A DNA stretch of 30,099 bases from Syntrophaceae bacterium UBA2188 (GCA_002327985.1 DCVM01000145.1:60414-90512); one strand, 5' to 3'. Shown: positions 16,464 to 25,487, counted from the first letter of the stretch. A program made the numbers and translations. Notes: generated from the letters alone by a model not told the origin.

Positions 16464-17484
16464 AACGTAAATGATCCCAGCCGGAGGGCCTCACGGAACG
16501 CTTTTCGCCGTTAGGAAGAACTAGAGTCAACTCGCGAGCAGACCCTGTGATCCTGCCTACTTCTGTCAGCGGGACAGGGCAGCAAGGGGCAATGACAGTC
16601 CGCAGGAGGGCAACCTTCTGTGGTGGACAGGTGATCACCAGTTCATAATCATCACTCTCCCCAAGAAAGAAGTTAAAAGGATCTCGGTTCAATATGAGGG
16701 CTGCATCTCGGAGCCCGTCACTGATGGGGAGTTTCTCTTTGAATAATTCGGCTCCAACCCTGCTTGCCTCGCAGATGTGGTCCAGGTCCCCGAGGAACCC
16801 GTCACTGATGTCGATCATAGCTGTAGCACAACCAGTTTGGCCGATTGTCCGTCCCACCAGGGCCCTGTGGGAGGGGGTGCGGTAGACCTTAACCAATGGA
16901 TGGCTTAATAATTTAGAGTCATGTGGCGCATGAAGTATGAGTTGCAACCCAGCAGCCGCCTGACCCGGATATCCCGTAACCAGGATGGCATCTTCTGGCC
17001 TTGCCCCGGATCTGCTCACTGCCCTTCCTTGCTCTACCTCCCCGATTAGGGTGATGTCAATAAACATACCATTTCCTGATTTGCTGAGATTACCACCGAT
17101 AATTGAGGCACCCAGAGGGTTCAATTCCATCAGAAACCCTCTGTAAATCTCCTCAATATATTGAACAGGCACCTCAGGCTTCAATCCAAGCGAGATGAGA
17201 GCATAAAGAGGTCTTCCTCCCATAGCACCGATGTCACTGATGTTGAGTGCCATAGCGCGACGTCCTATTTCAAACGGATGAATATGTTCAGGAAGATAGT
17301 GGTGTCCTTCCACCATGATATCACACGTAACTAAGAGTTCAAATCCAGGGCGAGGGAGGAAGGAAGCGGTGTCATCGCCAACTCCAAGGGTGACCCGTTC
17401 AGACTGCAACCCTTCTTTTTTCAGGAGGTCACTGATTCTCTGAATGAGTCCAAACTCTCCAATCTCTCCAACCTTTTCAGGCAT
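16447..17484 (-). CDS. thiL: Thiamine-monophosphate kinase
   Basis: 345 residues, normal for ThiL, which phosphorylates thiamine monophosphate to the active cofactor thiamine diphosphate using ATP. Seen: N-terminal GEIGEFGLIQRI, metal/ATP-binding GVGDDTA, VTCDIMVEGHHY, the AMALNISDIGAMGGRP motif, IIGGNLS, MIDISDGFLGDL and GESDDYELVITCP, in the expected order. It starts at an ATG with GGAG ten bases upstream. It is a monocistronic minus-strand gene, divergent from the efflux operon and convergent with the HAD gene (17-nt overlap). I saw no TPP riboswitch pattern in the 212-base region upstream. Confidence 0.96.
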   Translation of the reverse strand: MPEKVGEIGEFGLIQRISDLLKKEGLQSERVTLGVGDDTASFLPRPGFELLVTCDIMVEGHHYLPEHIHPFEIGRRAMALNISDIGAMGGRPLYALISLGLKPEVPVQYIEEIYRGFLMELNPLGASIIGGNLSKSGNGMFIDITLIGEVEQGRAVSRSGARPEDAILVTGYPGQAAAGLQLILHAPHDSKLLSHPLVKVYRTPSHRALVGRTIGQTGCATAMIDISDGFLGDLDHICEASRVGAELFKEKLPISDGLRDAALILNRDPFNFFLGESDDYELVITCPPQKVALLRTVIAPCCPVPLTEVGRITGSARELTLVLPNGEKRSVRPSGWDHLRFTEEV

Positions 17485-17682
17485 ATTGGTTAGACTCCAA
17501 TAAGTATTTAATCAATTTGGCTGCTTCGGGAGGATCTTTTCGCAAGCACCTTTCCATCCTTATGATTTGTTTCTATTTTAACCTATTATTTGGATTGAAC
17601 CAAGATATCTTAGGGTAACGGCAGGGCAGGTAGGGTTGCCCCCTGACTGTACAACGAATGACTTATTATCTGCGGCAATCAT

Positions 17683-17711
17683 TTGACAAATAACCAATGT
17701 TCTATGAGAAT
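17683..17711 (+). promoter_or_regulatory. Possible promoter of the MacAB-like operon
   Basis: TTGACA at 17683-17688, a 17-base spacer, then GAGAAT at 17706-17711 (four of six consensus bases). It overlaps the most upstream in-frame ATG (17697) of the adaptor gene; if real, translation must begin at the internal ATG 17742. The 212-base thiL-adaptor gap also contains a small imperfect hairpin (CAGGGCA/TGCCCCCTG, near 17621-17647) of unknown meaning. Confidence 0.4.
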
Positions 17712-17741
17712 TATAGTATATTTGATGAGGGCCATAAAGAA

Positions 17742-18959
17742 ATGGGGAATGAAGACCTTTCGAAACTGAAGATTGATAAATCGGTCAGGACCTTTCGACC
17801 GGCCAAGCGCAGAAAACTTATCTATTGGGGAGTGTTCCTCCTGCTCATCATCATTGCGGGTTTCCTCTACTTCAACGGATTTATTTCACCTTCTGTTCCT
17901 GTGGAGATAGCCACTCTCTCCCAGGTCTATCCCTCCCAAACCCTTTCTCAATTAAATGCGAGTGGTTATGTTGTGGCCCAGCGAAAAGCGGCTGTGGCAT
18001 CAAAGTTGACAGGCAGGCTCGTTTCCCTGATGGTAGAAGAGGGAAGTCGGGTCAAGGAAGGGCAGGTGATTGCCCGCCTGGAAAATGAAGATGCGGTTGC
18101 AGCCCGTGATCAGGCAGAGGCAAACCTGAGAGTGGCAAAGGCCAATCTGGAAGGGGCTAAAGCGGAATTCGAGGAGGCCTCCCTTACGTTCAATCGGGAC
18201 AAACAGCTCATCGCAAAGGGTGTGATATCAAAATCCCAATATGATACTTCTGAGGCTCGTTTTTTAAGGGCACAGGCTTCTGTGGCTGCAGCAGAGGCGG
18301 GCATCAAGGCCAGTTCTGCGAGCCTTCAGGGGACGAATGTCGCCTTGGAATATACCTTGATTAGGGCCCCTTTTGATGCCGTGGTCTTAACGAAGAATGC
18401 CGATATTGGTGATATTGTGACGCCTCTGGGGGCGGCAGCCAATGCCAAGGCAGCTGTCGTCACGATCGCTGACTTAAGCTCCCTTCAGGTGGAGGTGGAT
18501 GTCTCAGAAACCAATTTAGGGATCGTGAAGATAAAACAACCTTGCGAAATCCAACTCGATGCCATTCCGGATCTACGTTTCCGAGGAGAAGTCCATGCAA
18601 TTGTTCCAACGGCGGACCGAGCCAAGGCCACTGTCATGGTGAAGGTTCGCTTTCTCGATAAGGATCCCCGTATCTTCCCTGAAATGAGGGCAAAGGTTAT
18701 TTTCCTTTCGCGGCCATTGAAGCAAGAGGAAGGAAAGCCGAGGACAGCGGTCATTCGGTCTGCCATCGTTCACCAGGGAGGTAAAAAAATTATTTATCTT
18801 GTCCAAGGGGATCGGGTCGTCGAGACGCCCATCGTCACGGGAGAGCCATTAGGTGAGATGATCGAAGTTTTAGAAGGAGCTAAGGCAGGAGACCGGGTGG
18901 TAGCGAAGCCTCCAAGGAGATTAAAAGACGGGTCCAGGGTCAAGATGGCCGAAAAATGA
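17742..18959 (+). CDS. Periplasmic adaptor (membrane fusion protein) of a MacAB-like ABC efflux system
   Basis: About 405 residues from the ATG at 17742. Seen: short cytoplasmic N-terminus, one membrane helix (LIYWGVFLLLIIIAGFLYF), a biotinyl-lipoyl-like half motif around KLTGRLVSLMVEEGSRVKEGQVIARLE, a coiled-coil hairpin rich in Ala/Glu (about 90-180), the second lipoyl half with LIRAPFDAVVLTKNADIGDIVTP, and a beta-barrel and membrane-proximal domain. It would link the inner-membrane ABC complex to an outer-membrane channel; no TolC-like gene is in view. The frame also contains an ATG at 17697, but the putative promoter overlaps it and GAGGG precedes 17742 by ten bases. It overlaps the ATPase gene by ATGA. 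Confidence 0.9.
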   Translation: MGNEDLSKLKIDKSVRTFRPAKRRKLIYWGVFLLLIIIAGFLYFNGFISPSVPVEIATLSQVYPSQTLSQLNASGYVVAQRKAAVASKLTGRLVSLMVEEGSRVKEGQVIARLENEDAVAARDQAEANLRVAKANLEGAKAEFEEASLTFNRDKQLIAKGVISKSQYDTSEARFLRAQASVAAAEAGIKASSASLQGTNVALEYTLIRAPFDAVVLTKNADIGDIVTPLGAAANAKAAVVTIADLSSLQVEVDVSETNLGIVKIKQPCEIQLDAIPDLRFRGEVHAIVPTADRAKATVMVKVRFLDKDPRIFPEMRAKVIFLSRPLKQEEGKPRTAVIRSAIVHQGGKKIIYLVQGDRVVETPIVTGEPLGEMIEVLEGAKAGDRVVAKPPRRLKDGSRVKMAEK

Positions 18960-19663
18960 TACAGGAGAATACACCCATTGTCGAAATCAGGAATGTAAAC
19001 AAATCTTACCGCAGGGGAACACAGATTGTCCCCGTGTTGCACGATATTCATTTTGATATCAACGAAGTCGAATTTTTGGTACTCATGGGTCCATCCGGTT
19101 CCGGGAAGAGCACCCTTCTCAACCTCATCGCTGGCATTGACAGGGTAGACAGCGGTACGATCAAGGTTGGGGGTATTGATATTACCTCGCTCTCTGAAAC
19201 AGAACTTGCTCAGTGGCGAGCTACCCATGTCGGTTTCATCTTTCAATTTTATAATCTCATCCCCGTTCTCACCGCCTTCGAGAATGTAGAACTTCCTTTG
19301 AATCTGACAGGACTTTCCAAAAAAGAGCGCAGGGAGCATGTCGAAATGGCCCTCAGGCTGGTCAACCTTACGCATCGAATGGTTCATTACCCCAAGGAGC
19401 TCTCAGGGGGGGAACAGCAGCGGGTGGCCATTGCTCGCGCCATTGTCACGGACCCGACCCTTCTGGTTGCGGATGAACCCACAGGGGACTTGGATCGAGT
19501 TTCAGCAGAGGAAGTTCTTGACCTGATGGAACGCCTCAACACGGAACTGAAAAAAACCATTATCATGGTGACCCATGATCCACGGGCAGCCAATAGGGCT
19601 CAGGTGCTTAGACATCTGGAAAAAGGTTTTTTAAACAATGCTCATTCTCAAAGTTCTCTTTAG
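18956..19663 (+). CDS. ABC transporter ATP-binding protein (MacB/LolD type)
   Basis: 235 residues. Walker A GPSGSGKST, Q-loop in FIFQFYNLIPVLTAFENV, signature LSGGEQQRVAIARA, Walker B LLVADEPTGDLD and switch His in MVTHDPRAA. These are the hallmarks of the MacB/LolD/FtsE ATPase group, which drive mechanotransmission rather than substrate passage through the membrane. It overlaps the adaptor gene by four bases (ATGA) and the first permease by 26 bases, so the four genes are one coupled operon. Unlike MacB, ATPase and permease are separate polypeptides. Confidence 0.95.
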   Translation: MIQENTPIVEIRNVNKSYRRGTQIVPVLHDIHFDINEVEFLVLMGPSGSGKSTLLNLIAGIDRVDSGTIKVGGIDITSLSETELAQWRATHVGFIFQFYNLIPVLTAFENVELPLNLTGLSKKERREHVEMALRLVNLTHRMVHYPKELSGGEQQRVAIARAIVTDPTLLVADEPTGDLDRVSAEEVLDLMERLNTELKKTIIMVTHDPRAANRAQVLRHLEKGFLNNAHSQSSL

Positions 19664-20795
19664 AAATGCCTTTCGAAATAAACTCCGTACCGGGCTTACC
19701 CTTCTCGGAATTACTATAGCCATCCTCGCATTTGGTCTTCTTCGCACCCTGATCAGCGCTTGGTATGCGGGGGTGGAGGCCTCTTCTGCCACACGCCTTG
19801 TCACCAGGAATTCGGTATCCATCATTTTTCCGCTTCCCCATTTTTATAAAGATAAAATCCAGCAGATTAACGGCGTCAAAACCGTTTCCTATGGAACCTG
19901 GTTTGGGGGTGTTTACGGTGAAGAGAAAAACTTCTTTGCTAACTTTGCCGTGGAAGGCAAGAGCTTTCTTGAGCTCTATCCTGAATTCATCATCCCCCTT
20001 CAGGAGAGGGAAGACTTTTTAAAAGACCAGAAGGGTTGTGTCATCGGAAAAAAGCTTGCGGCCAAGTTCGGATGGAAGATTGGCGATATCATCACCCTTA
20101 AAGGGACCATCTTTCTGGGAAACTGGGATTTTGTGGTTCGAGGAACCTATCAGGGAAGAGACAAGGATACGGATGAAAGCCAGTTTTTCTTTCACTGGGG
20201 TTACCTCAATGAAATCTCGAAAAGGGCTCTGACCACCTGGACGGATCAGGTGGGTTACTATATCATCGGGGTGGCCCGTCCAGAACTGGCAGGCGATGTG
20301 GCCGTCGCCATCGATCAACTTTTTAAAAATTCTCTGGCAGAAACCCTGACTGAAACGGAAAAGGCCTTCCAGCAAGGGTTTGTTGCCATGAGCGGAGCCA
20401 TTGTGATGGCCATCCAGATCGTCTCTTTTGTGGTTATTTTCATTATCATGGCCGTGGTCGCCAACACCATGGCGATGACCACTCGGGAAAGAATTGGAGA
20501 GTATGCCATCCTTAAAACCCTTGGATTCGGAGGGAGACATATTACTGCCCTGATTTTCGGAGAGTCTCTGGTGATTACGATCCTGGGCGGCCTATTGGGA
20601 GCGGCCCTCACGTTTCCTGCAACCCAGGTGATCAGTCGTGAGTTGGGGACCTACTTCCCTGTATTTAACGTGGAGAGGGAAACGCTCTATTTGAACTTGG
20701 TGGCTGCATTAGGCATTGCCTTTGTCTCAGCAGTCATTCCGTCCTGGAGGGCGATCCACATTCGCATTGCAGACGGTCTCAGGAGGATAGGCTGA
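19638..20795 (+). CDS. FtsX-like permease 1 of the MacAB-like system
   Basis: 385 residues. N-terminal RNAFRNKLRTGLTLLGITIAIL helix with the cytoplasmic loop typical of MacB-type permeases, a periplasmic MacB_PCD-like domain (about 45-240), then three helices in the FtsX domain, with the motif TTRERIGEYAILKTLGF after the second helix and PSWRAIHIRIADGLRRIG at the end. It starts within the ATPase gene and its stop shares one base with the next start (TGATG). Pairing with a second, non-identical permease implies a heterodimer. Substrate is unknown: lipoprotein, lipid and peptide transporters all have this fold. Confidence 0.93.
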   Translation: MLILKVLFRNAFRNKLRTGLTLLGITIAILAFGLLRTLISAWYAGVEASSATRLVTRNSVSIIFPLPHFYKDKIQQINGVKTVSYGTWFGGVYGEEKNFFANFAVEGKSFLELYPEFIIPLQEREDFLKDQKGCVIGKKLAAKFGWKIGDIITLKGTIFLGNWDFVVRGTYQGRDKDTDESQFFFHWGYLNEISKRALTTWTDQVGYYIIGVARPELAGDVAVAIDQLFKNSLAETLTETEKAFQQGFVAMSGAIVMAIQIVSFVVIFIIMAVVANTMAMTTRERIGEYAILKTLGFGGRHITALIFGESLVITILGGLLGAALTFPATQVISRELGTYFPVFNVERETLYLNLVAALGIAFVSAVIPSWRAIHIRIADGLRRIG

Positions 20796-21961
20796 TGGCG
20801 ATTCCGATTTCCTACAATTTTCGGAATCTCTGGACACGAAGGCTGACCACGATCCTGACCGTCTCGGGGATGGCCCTCGTGGTTTTTGTCTTTGCCTCCA
20901 TCCTGATGCTTGCTGAAGGACTTCAGAAGACCCTGGTTGAGACAGGGTCTTACGACAATGTTGTCTTTCTTCGAAAAGGTTCGAGTTCTGAAGTGGTAAG
21001 CGGTGTGACCAGACAGCAGGCTTCGATTCTGGAAACCTTCCCTGAGATCGCTATGGGCCCAAAGGGCGAGAAACTTCTATCCAAGGAAGTGGTGGTCCTG
21101 ATTGCCCTACCCAAGAAGGGGAGCGATAAAGCCTCCAACGTGGTTCTCCGTGGCATTGATGAAAACTCTCTTCTCTTGAGGTCTCAAGTCAGATTGCTGG
21201 AAGGGCGCCTTCCCAAAATGGGTTCCACTGAGGTCATCGCTGGAACAAAAATTGCCCGAAGTTTTAGGGGTATTGGAATGGATGGGACGCTCTGCTGCGG
21301 AATGCGTGACTGGAGGATTGTGGGTATTTTTGATGCGGGGAGCACGGGGTTCAGTTCTGAAATTTGGGGAGATGCAGACCAGCTCATGCAGGCCTTTCGA
21401 AGAAATGGATATTCTTCAGTCATTTTTAAGTTAAGAGATTCCTCAGAATTGCCGAGTGTCGAAACACGCCTGGAGAATGACCCTCGTCTCACGTTAGAAG
21501 TAAAGCGGGAGACGAGATATTATTCTGACCAATCTGAGATCATGGCTAAGTTTCTCAGAATCCTGGGGATCTCCCTCACCATCATTTTTTCTATCGGAGC
21601 GGTTATCGGTGCAATGATTACCATGTATTCGGCGGTGGCTAACCGAACAGCTGAAATCGGAACGCTTCGGGCCCTCGGATTTAAAAGGAGAGATATCCTG
21701 ATTGCCTTTCTCGTGGAGTCGTTGCTTCTCGGATTTCTTGGAGGCATCGTGGGACTTTTCTTTGCCTCCTTCATGCAGCTCATTACCCTCTCCACCATGA
21801 ATTTTCAGACTTTTTCAGAGCTTGCCTTTAGCTTTTCTCTCAACATCGATATCATTTATTTAGGCATGGCCTTCGCACTGATCATGGGTTTTGTGGGGGG
21901 GGTGCTTCCGGCCATCCGTGCCTCGAGGATGATTATTGTGGATGCGCTCCGGGCCGTTTAA
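20795..21961 (+). CDS. FtsX-like permease 2 of the MacAB-like system
   Basis: 388 residues with the same plan as the preceding permease: N-terminal helix (LTTILTVSGMALVVFVFASILML), large periplasmic domain, then three C-terminal helices with VANRTAEIGTLRALGFKRRDI and a final PAIRASRMIIVDALRAV. The periplasmic domain contains CCGMRDW, two adjacent cysteines not present in permease 1. Start and stop are fixed by the one-base overlap with the upstream gene. It is probably the other half of a heterodimeric permease. Confidence 0.93.
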   Translation: MAIPISYNFRNLWTRRLTTILTVSGMALVVFVFASILMLAEGLQKTLVETGSYDNVVFLRKGSSSEVVSGVTRQQASILETFPEIAMGPKGEKLLSKEVVVLIALPKKGSDKASNVVLRGIDENSLLLRSQVRLLEGRLPKMGSTEVIAGTKIARSFRGIGMDGTLCCGMRDWRIVGIFDAGSTGFSSEIWGDADQLMQAFRRNGYSSVIFKLRDSSELPSVETRLENDPRLTLEVKRETRYYSDQSEIMAKFLRILGISLTIIFSIGAVIGAMITMYSAVANRTAEIGTLRALGFKRRDILIAFLVESLLLGFLGGIVGLFFASFMQLITLSTMNFQTFSELAFSFSLNIDIIYLGMAFALIMGFVGGVLPAIRASRMIIVDALRAV

Positions 21962-21995
21962 CTGTGGAATCAAATTTTCGAAAGGAGAGATTTCC

Positions 21996-22463
21996 ATGTC
22001 AGAGTTTCGATTAAATCCGAAATACATCGAGGCGATCTCTCATGCTGTAAACAAGAGTCCATATTTTTCACTTCTCTCGATGAAGATCAAGGACCTTGAA
22101 TGGGGATCCTCTGTGTTGGAAGTTGAACTTGCCGAGAAACACCTTCAGCCCTTTGGATATGTTCACGGAGGGGCCATCGCTTCGGTCATGGATGCAGCCA
22201 CCTTCTGGGCTGTTTTCCCTCAAGTGAAGGATGAAATGGGGCTAACGACCGTTGAGATCAAAGTAAATTTTCTTGCTCCGATTCAAAAAGGTAAACTGGT
22301 CGCTCGAGGCCGGTGCATCAAGATAGGGAAAACTTTAGCTTTAGGGGATGCTACGATTTATGATATGGAGGGGGGTCTTTTAGCTCATGGAACAGCGACG
22401 ATGATGATTGTCCCTGACCTGAAAGTCGAGGGCCAAGAGCAACTACCCCCCAAGAAGATTTGA
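21996..22463 (+). CDS. PaaI family hotdog thioesterase
   Basis: 155 residues. The hotdog-fold thioesterase motif is FGYVHGGAIASVMDAATFWA, with the HGG turn and catalytic Asp/Glu position on the following helix; LTTVEIKVNFLAPIQKGKLVARG is the long central strand. Family members hydrolyse acyl-CoA or aryl-CoA thioesters, so it could relieve CoA trapping in an aromatic degrader, but the substrate is not determined. The start at ATG 21996 has AAAGGAGAG about seven bases upstream; an ATG at 21936 in the same frame lies inside the preceding permease gene and lacks such a site. The 34-base gap to the efflux operon suggests co-transcription. Confidence 0.9.
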   Translation: MSEFRLNPKYIEAISHAVNKSPYFSLLSMKIKDLEWGSSVLEVELAEKHLQPFGYVHGGAIASVMDAATFWAVFPQVKDEMGLTTVEIKVNFLAPIQKGKLVARGRCIKIGKTLALGDATIYDMEGGLLAHGTATMMIVPDLKVEGQEQLPPKKI

Positions 22464-22786
22464 CAGGCCGCAAAAAAACCGCTATTTGTCATCCTGAACT
22501 TGTTTCAGGATCTCTAATATGTTCGTTATTGAAGATTTCTGTTAGCCATCCTATCCGTCAGATATATATGAAAATCAAATCCAAACCTTGAGGGATGGCT
22601 GCCTTTACCATACCCATTAAGTCAAACAACCTGCATGCTGGAAAAAAAACGATACGGGGAGGTGATACCTCAGTTGTGATAATGGAGTTTTCACTGGTCC
22701 AACAGGGATACCTTTGATCGGACCAGATAGAAATTCGGCAGTCTTAGCCCCAACAATGAAGGGATTCATGAAGAACACTTTTTCTC
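22464..22786. other. Gene-poor leader upstream of bamB
   Basis: About 320 bases with no convincing gene. It contains the ATCCTGAA/TTCAGGAT hairpin (22491-22511), a GAGGT-GAT-ACCTC mini-dyad (22659-22671), and a 7-bp inverted repeat CTGGTCC/GGACCAG (22694-22700 and 22720-22726) about 60 bases upstream of the bamB -35 box, which could be a regulator site. A 40-codon frame at 22595-22717 exists, but it lacks well-placed ribosome binding. Confidence 0.5.
22487..22516. repeat. Dispersed hairpin repeat (GTCATCCTGAA type)
   Basis: ATCCTGAA (22491-22498) pairs with TTCAGGAT (22504-22511), loop CTTGT, preceded by TTGTC. From general knowledge this sequence pattern is a common intergenic repeat in many bacterial genomes. 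It lies 27 bases after the thioesterase stop and could act in 3'-end processing, but there is no T-run for an intrinsic terminator. Confidence 0.6.
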
Positions 22787-22816
22787 TTGACAGGTGTATT
22801 AAAGAATAGTTATATA
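22787..22816 (+). promoter_or_regulatory. Sigma70-type promoter of the bam cluster
   Basis: TTGACA at 22787-22792, then after 17 or 18 bases TTATAT (22810-22815) or TATATA (22811-22816). The leader to the bamB ATG would be about 65 bases and contains the strong GGGGAGGGG Shine-Dalgarno. The consensus quality suggests expression limited by a repressor or by upstream sites rather than by a weak promoter. Confidence 0.65.
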
Positions 22817-22888
22817 TAAAACAAAGGCATGTGAAAATATGAACAACCTGCGCATTGGAAGGTCATGGCTGCGGGGAGGGGTTAAAAA

Positions 22889-24892
22889 ATGAGGTACGCA
22901 GAGACAGGGTATAATTTAGAAATTGATCTATCCCGGGGAAACATTGAAAGGGTGCAGACTGACCCAAGATTAACCGAACTTCATCTTGGGGGCCTGGGGA
23001 CTAACGCCAAGTTATTATGGGATAGGGTTCCTGCTGACGTTGAACCCTTTTCTCCTGATAATCTTCTCATATTCAGCACCGGTCTTTTAGTTGGCACACC
23101 GGCTCCCGGTGCGAACCGGACCATCATTTCTACCTATTCTCCTCAGACGTTGCTCATGGGTTATTCCATGATGGGAGGTTTTTTGGCACCGGAACTGAAG
23201 TATGCTGGTTATGACAAGCTGATCCTTCGCGGCAAGTCCCCCAATATGGTTTATCTGTGGATAAACAATGACAAAGTGGAAATACGGGATGCCTCTCATC
23301 TCCGGGGTAAAGGCGCTGTCGAAACAGCAGAACTCATTCGACAGGAGTTGAAGGAGCCAAAAGCCCAGGTAGCGGCTATCGGCCTGGCCGGTGAAAACAG
23401 GGTCTACATGGCTTCCATCGAGCAGGGAAGGTCCAGTGCCAGCCGGCTCGGACTGGGCGCCGTCATGGGAGACAAAGGTGTAAAGGCCATCGCCGTTCGC
23501 GGAACCAAGGATATCCACATTGCCCGGCCTGCCGAATATATGCAACTCTGCAACGACGTGTTGCAGTATATAAAAGTCCGGGCCCCCAACCTTATTCCTG
23601 AGGTCATGCCCATTTTAGCAGGGCTTGGGTCGCCACAAGAGATGTTACACACTGATGAGAAGTGGCACACCGAGAATTTCATGTGGGGAAATGCCCGTGT
23701 CCGCAGAAAAGATTTCTGGAACAAAGAAATCGAAGAGAAGTGGAAGAATGCTCTTGAAACAGTGCGGACGCGGCTCATCAGCTGCTACAACTGTCCGATG
23801 AAATGCGGAGCCATTATTTCGGCCCCGGGAGTTTCAACCTACATGATGAAATGCTTCTCAAAACTGACATACACCATGGCGGCCTTTGTAGACGACCTGG
23901 ATTTTGGTTTCAGAATCGCTCAGCGGGCTACGGAGTATGGCGTGGACGGATTTTCAACCCCGCAAGCGATGGCTTTCGGCTTTGAGCTTAAAGAAGCAGG
24001 GATTTTGACGGATGCGGACTTTGCAGGGTGCCCGTCCGACAATGAGGGGAAATTTTACTGGTTGCTGGACCGCATTGTCCGTCGAGAAGGGATAGGAGAT
24101 GTTTTAGCCAACGGCACCTATTGGGCGGCCAAGCAGATCGGCAAGGGCGCAGAAGACTATGCTCACAACAACATTAAGAAACATGAGCAGCTTCCTCTCA
24201 AGCTGGGGATGCTGAATCCCATTTATTTTCTGATGTATTCCACCGGGGAAAAGTTGAACATTACTCAAATTGAAGGGAATTTCCCCCAGGCGCCGTTTTC
24301 CACGATGGAGGTGAGAGAAGCATTTGTGGAGGATTGGATCCAGGCCCCTGATGAGAAGTTTAAGAAATACGTTCTGGACTGGGAACTGCGCGGAGAACGC
24401 TCCATGCCGTTTTACCCACCCGTTGACGCATGTTGTGAAATTGTCGACTGGCAAGAGAAGATGCACCACATTGATGATGCCCTCGGCATCTGCGCCGGGT
24501 TGTCATCCTTTCCTCTGAAGCCTCCCTACCACATACACAATTTGCCGGCCTTCATCTCCGCGGCGACCGGAATGGATATGGATGAAGCTGGGCTGACGCA
24601 TATATTCAACAGAAACCGAAATCTGGTTAGAGCCATTAATGTCAGAAGAGGTTTGAGAAGAGCCGATGAGAAGCCGCCTGAGGACCATTGGAAGAAGCGA
24701 TTCCCCGAGCTTGAAGAAAAACTCTTAGATGCGTATTACAAATTCAAGGGGTGGAATCATGAGGGCATTCCCACAAAGGAGTATTTGCATGAGTTAGGGT
24801 TGGATTACGTCGCTGAGGACTTCCTTCGGAGGGGCATCCTGACAGACAACGAAGGCACTCCCTCCACTTCTGCGAAAACAGAAAAGAAATAA
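22889..24892 (+). CDS. bamB: Class II benzoyl-CoA reductase, tungsten-containing subunit BamB (AOR family)
   Basis: 667 residues of the aldehyde:ferredoxin oxidoreductase family. Seen: N-terminal AOR domain with GGLGTNAKLL and SYMMGG-like MGYSMMGGFLAPELKYAG; Fe4S4 ligands in SCYNCPMKCG (C299, C302, C306) with the fourth cysteine in DDALGIC (C535); GRSSASRLGLGAVMGDKGVKAIAV, a pterin-contact region. In class II benzoyl-CoA reductases BamB carries a tungsten bis-pyranopterin and reduces benzoyl-CoA to cyclohexa-1,5-diene-1-carbonyl-CoA without ATP. The assignment over a generic AOR rests on the directly following bamC, bamD, bamE and bamF-like genes. A paralogue acting on another aryl-CoA cannot be excluded. 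The ATG has a GGGGAGGGG upstream. Confidence 0.88.
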   Translation: MRYAETGYNLEIDLSRGNIERVQTDPRLTELHLGGLGTNAKLLWDRVPADVEPFSPDNLLIFSTGLLVGTPAPGANRTIISTYSPQTLLMGYSMMGGFLAPELKYAGYDKLILRGKSPNMVYLWINNDKVEIRDASHLRGKGAVETAELIRQELKEPKAQVAAIGLAGENRVYMASIEQGRSSASRLGLGAVMGDKGVKAIAVRGTKDIHIARPAEYMQLCNDVLQYIKVRAPNLIPEVMPILAGLGSPQEMLHTDEKWHTENFMWGNARVRRKDFWNKEIEEKWKNALETVRTRLISCYNCPMKCGAIISAPGVSTYMMKCFSKLTYTMAAFVDDLDFGFRIAQRATEYGVDGFSTPQAMAFGFELKEAGILTDADFAGCPSDNEGKFYWLLDRIVRREGIGDVLANGTYWAAKQIGKGAEDYAHNNIKKHEQLPLKLGMLNPIYFLMYSTGEKLNITQIEGNFPQAPFSTMEVREAFVEDWIQAPDEKFKKYVLDWELRGERSMPFYPPVDACCEIVDWQEKMHHIDDALGICAGLSSFPLKPPYHIHNLPAFISAATGMDMDEAGLTHIFNRNRNLVRAINVRRGLRRADEKPPEDHWKKRFPELEEKLLDAYYKFKGWNHEGIPTKEYLHELGLDYVAEDFLRRGILTDNEGTPSTSAKTEKK

Positions 24893-24913
24893 AGCGAAGA
24901 GGTGGTCACCGTC

Positions 24914-25456
24914 ATGGACGAGAAAAAAAAGAAAATCGTCAAAACGATAAAAATTGATGTTGATAAATGCAACGGTTGCCGGGCATGTGAGGTCGTCTGC
25001 TCCGCGTTTCACGCTACACCAAAATACAGCAGCAATAATCCGGCAAGATCTCGTATTCGCGTGATTCGTGAACCACTGAGGGACGTCTATCTTCCTGTAT
25101 ACGCGGGTGAACATGCGAAAGCCGAATGTATGGGCAGAGACAAATATGTGATCGACGGAAAGGAATACGACGAGTGTGACTTCTGCAGGGCTTCCTGCCC
25201 ATCCAGGGATATTTTCAAAGAACCCGATTCCGGTCTTCCTCTAAAATGCGATATGTGCGAAGACGATCCGCCACAAGAGAAGCCCTTGTGTGTTCAGTGG
25301 TGCGTTAACGATGCCCTGACTTACGAAGAAAGGGAAGAAGAAGTCGAAGAAGAAGTGAAGCTGGAAGACGTGGAGATAGGATTGGAATCAATGGTAGACA
25401 AATATGGATTGCAGAGGGTCATGGATACTGTTGCCCGAATGGCAAAGAAGGACTAA
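24914..25456 (+). CDS. bamC: Class II benzoyl-CoA reductase, iron-sulfur subunit BamC
   Basis: About 180 residues. Cysteine clusters fit a DMSO-reductase-chain-B-like ferredoxin: CNGCRACEVVCS near the N-terminus, CDFCRASCPS in the middle, then CDMCEDDPPQEKPLCVQWC, for three or four cubane clusters. The tail is acidic (EEREEEVEEEVKLEDVE). BamC transfers electrons to BamB. I chose the ATG at 24914, with GAGGTGG about nine bases upstream; a GTG at 24902 would add four residues. It begins 21 bases after bamB, so the two are co-expressed as expected for the BC heterodimer. Confidence 0.88.
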   Translation: MDEKKKKIVKTIKIDVDKCNGCRACEVVCSAFHATPKYSSNNPARSRIRVIREPLRDVYLPVYAGEHAKAECMGRDKYVIDGKEYDECDFCRASCPSRDIFKEPDSGLPLKCDMCEDDPPQEKPLCVQWCVNDALTYEEREEEVEEEVKLEDVEIGLESMVDKYGLQRVMDTVARMAKKD

Positions 25457-25487
25457 GGGAGCTCTGAAAAACTTATTTTAGCTCTCT

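Noticed and set aside
17485..17696. TPP riboswitch upstream of thiL
   Set aside because: I could not find the conserved CUGAGA core or the paired stems on the minus strand; the small CAGGGCA/TGCCC hairpin does not fit.
18794..19387. 197-residue minus-strand frame opposite the adaptor/ATPase junction, and 173 residues at 20019-20540
   Set aside because: Both are antisense to ABC transporter genes with clear motifs; the composition is that of a reverse-frame shadow.
22595..22717. 40-codon frame in the bamB leader
   Set aside because: Its only purine-rich stretch (GAGGG) abuts the ATG with no spacing, and the product has no recognised motif; kept only as a weak leader-peptide idea.
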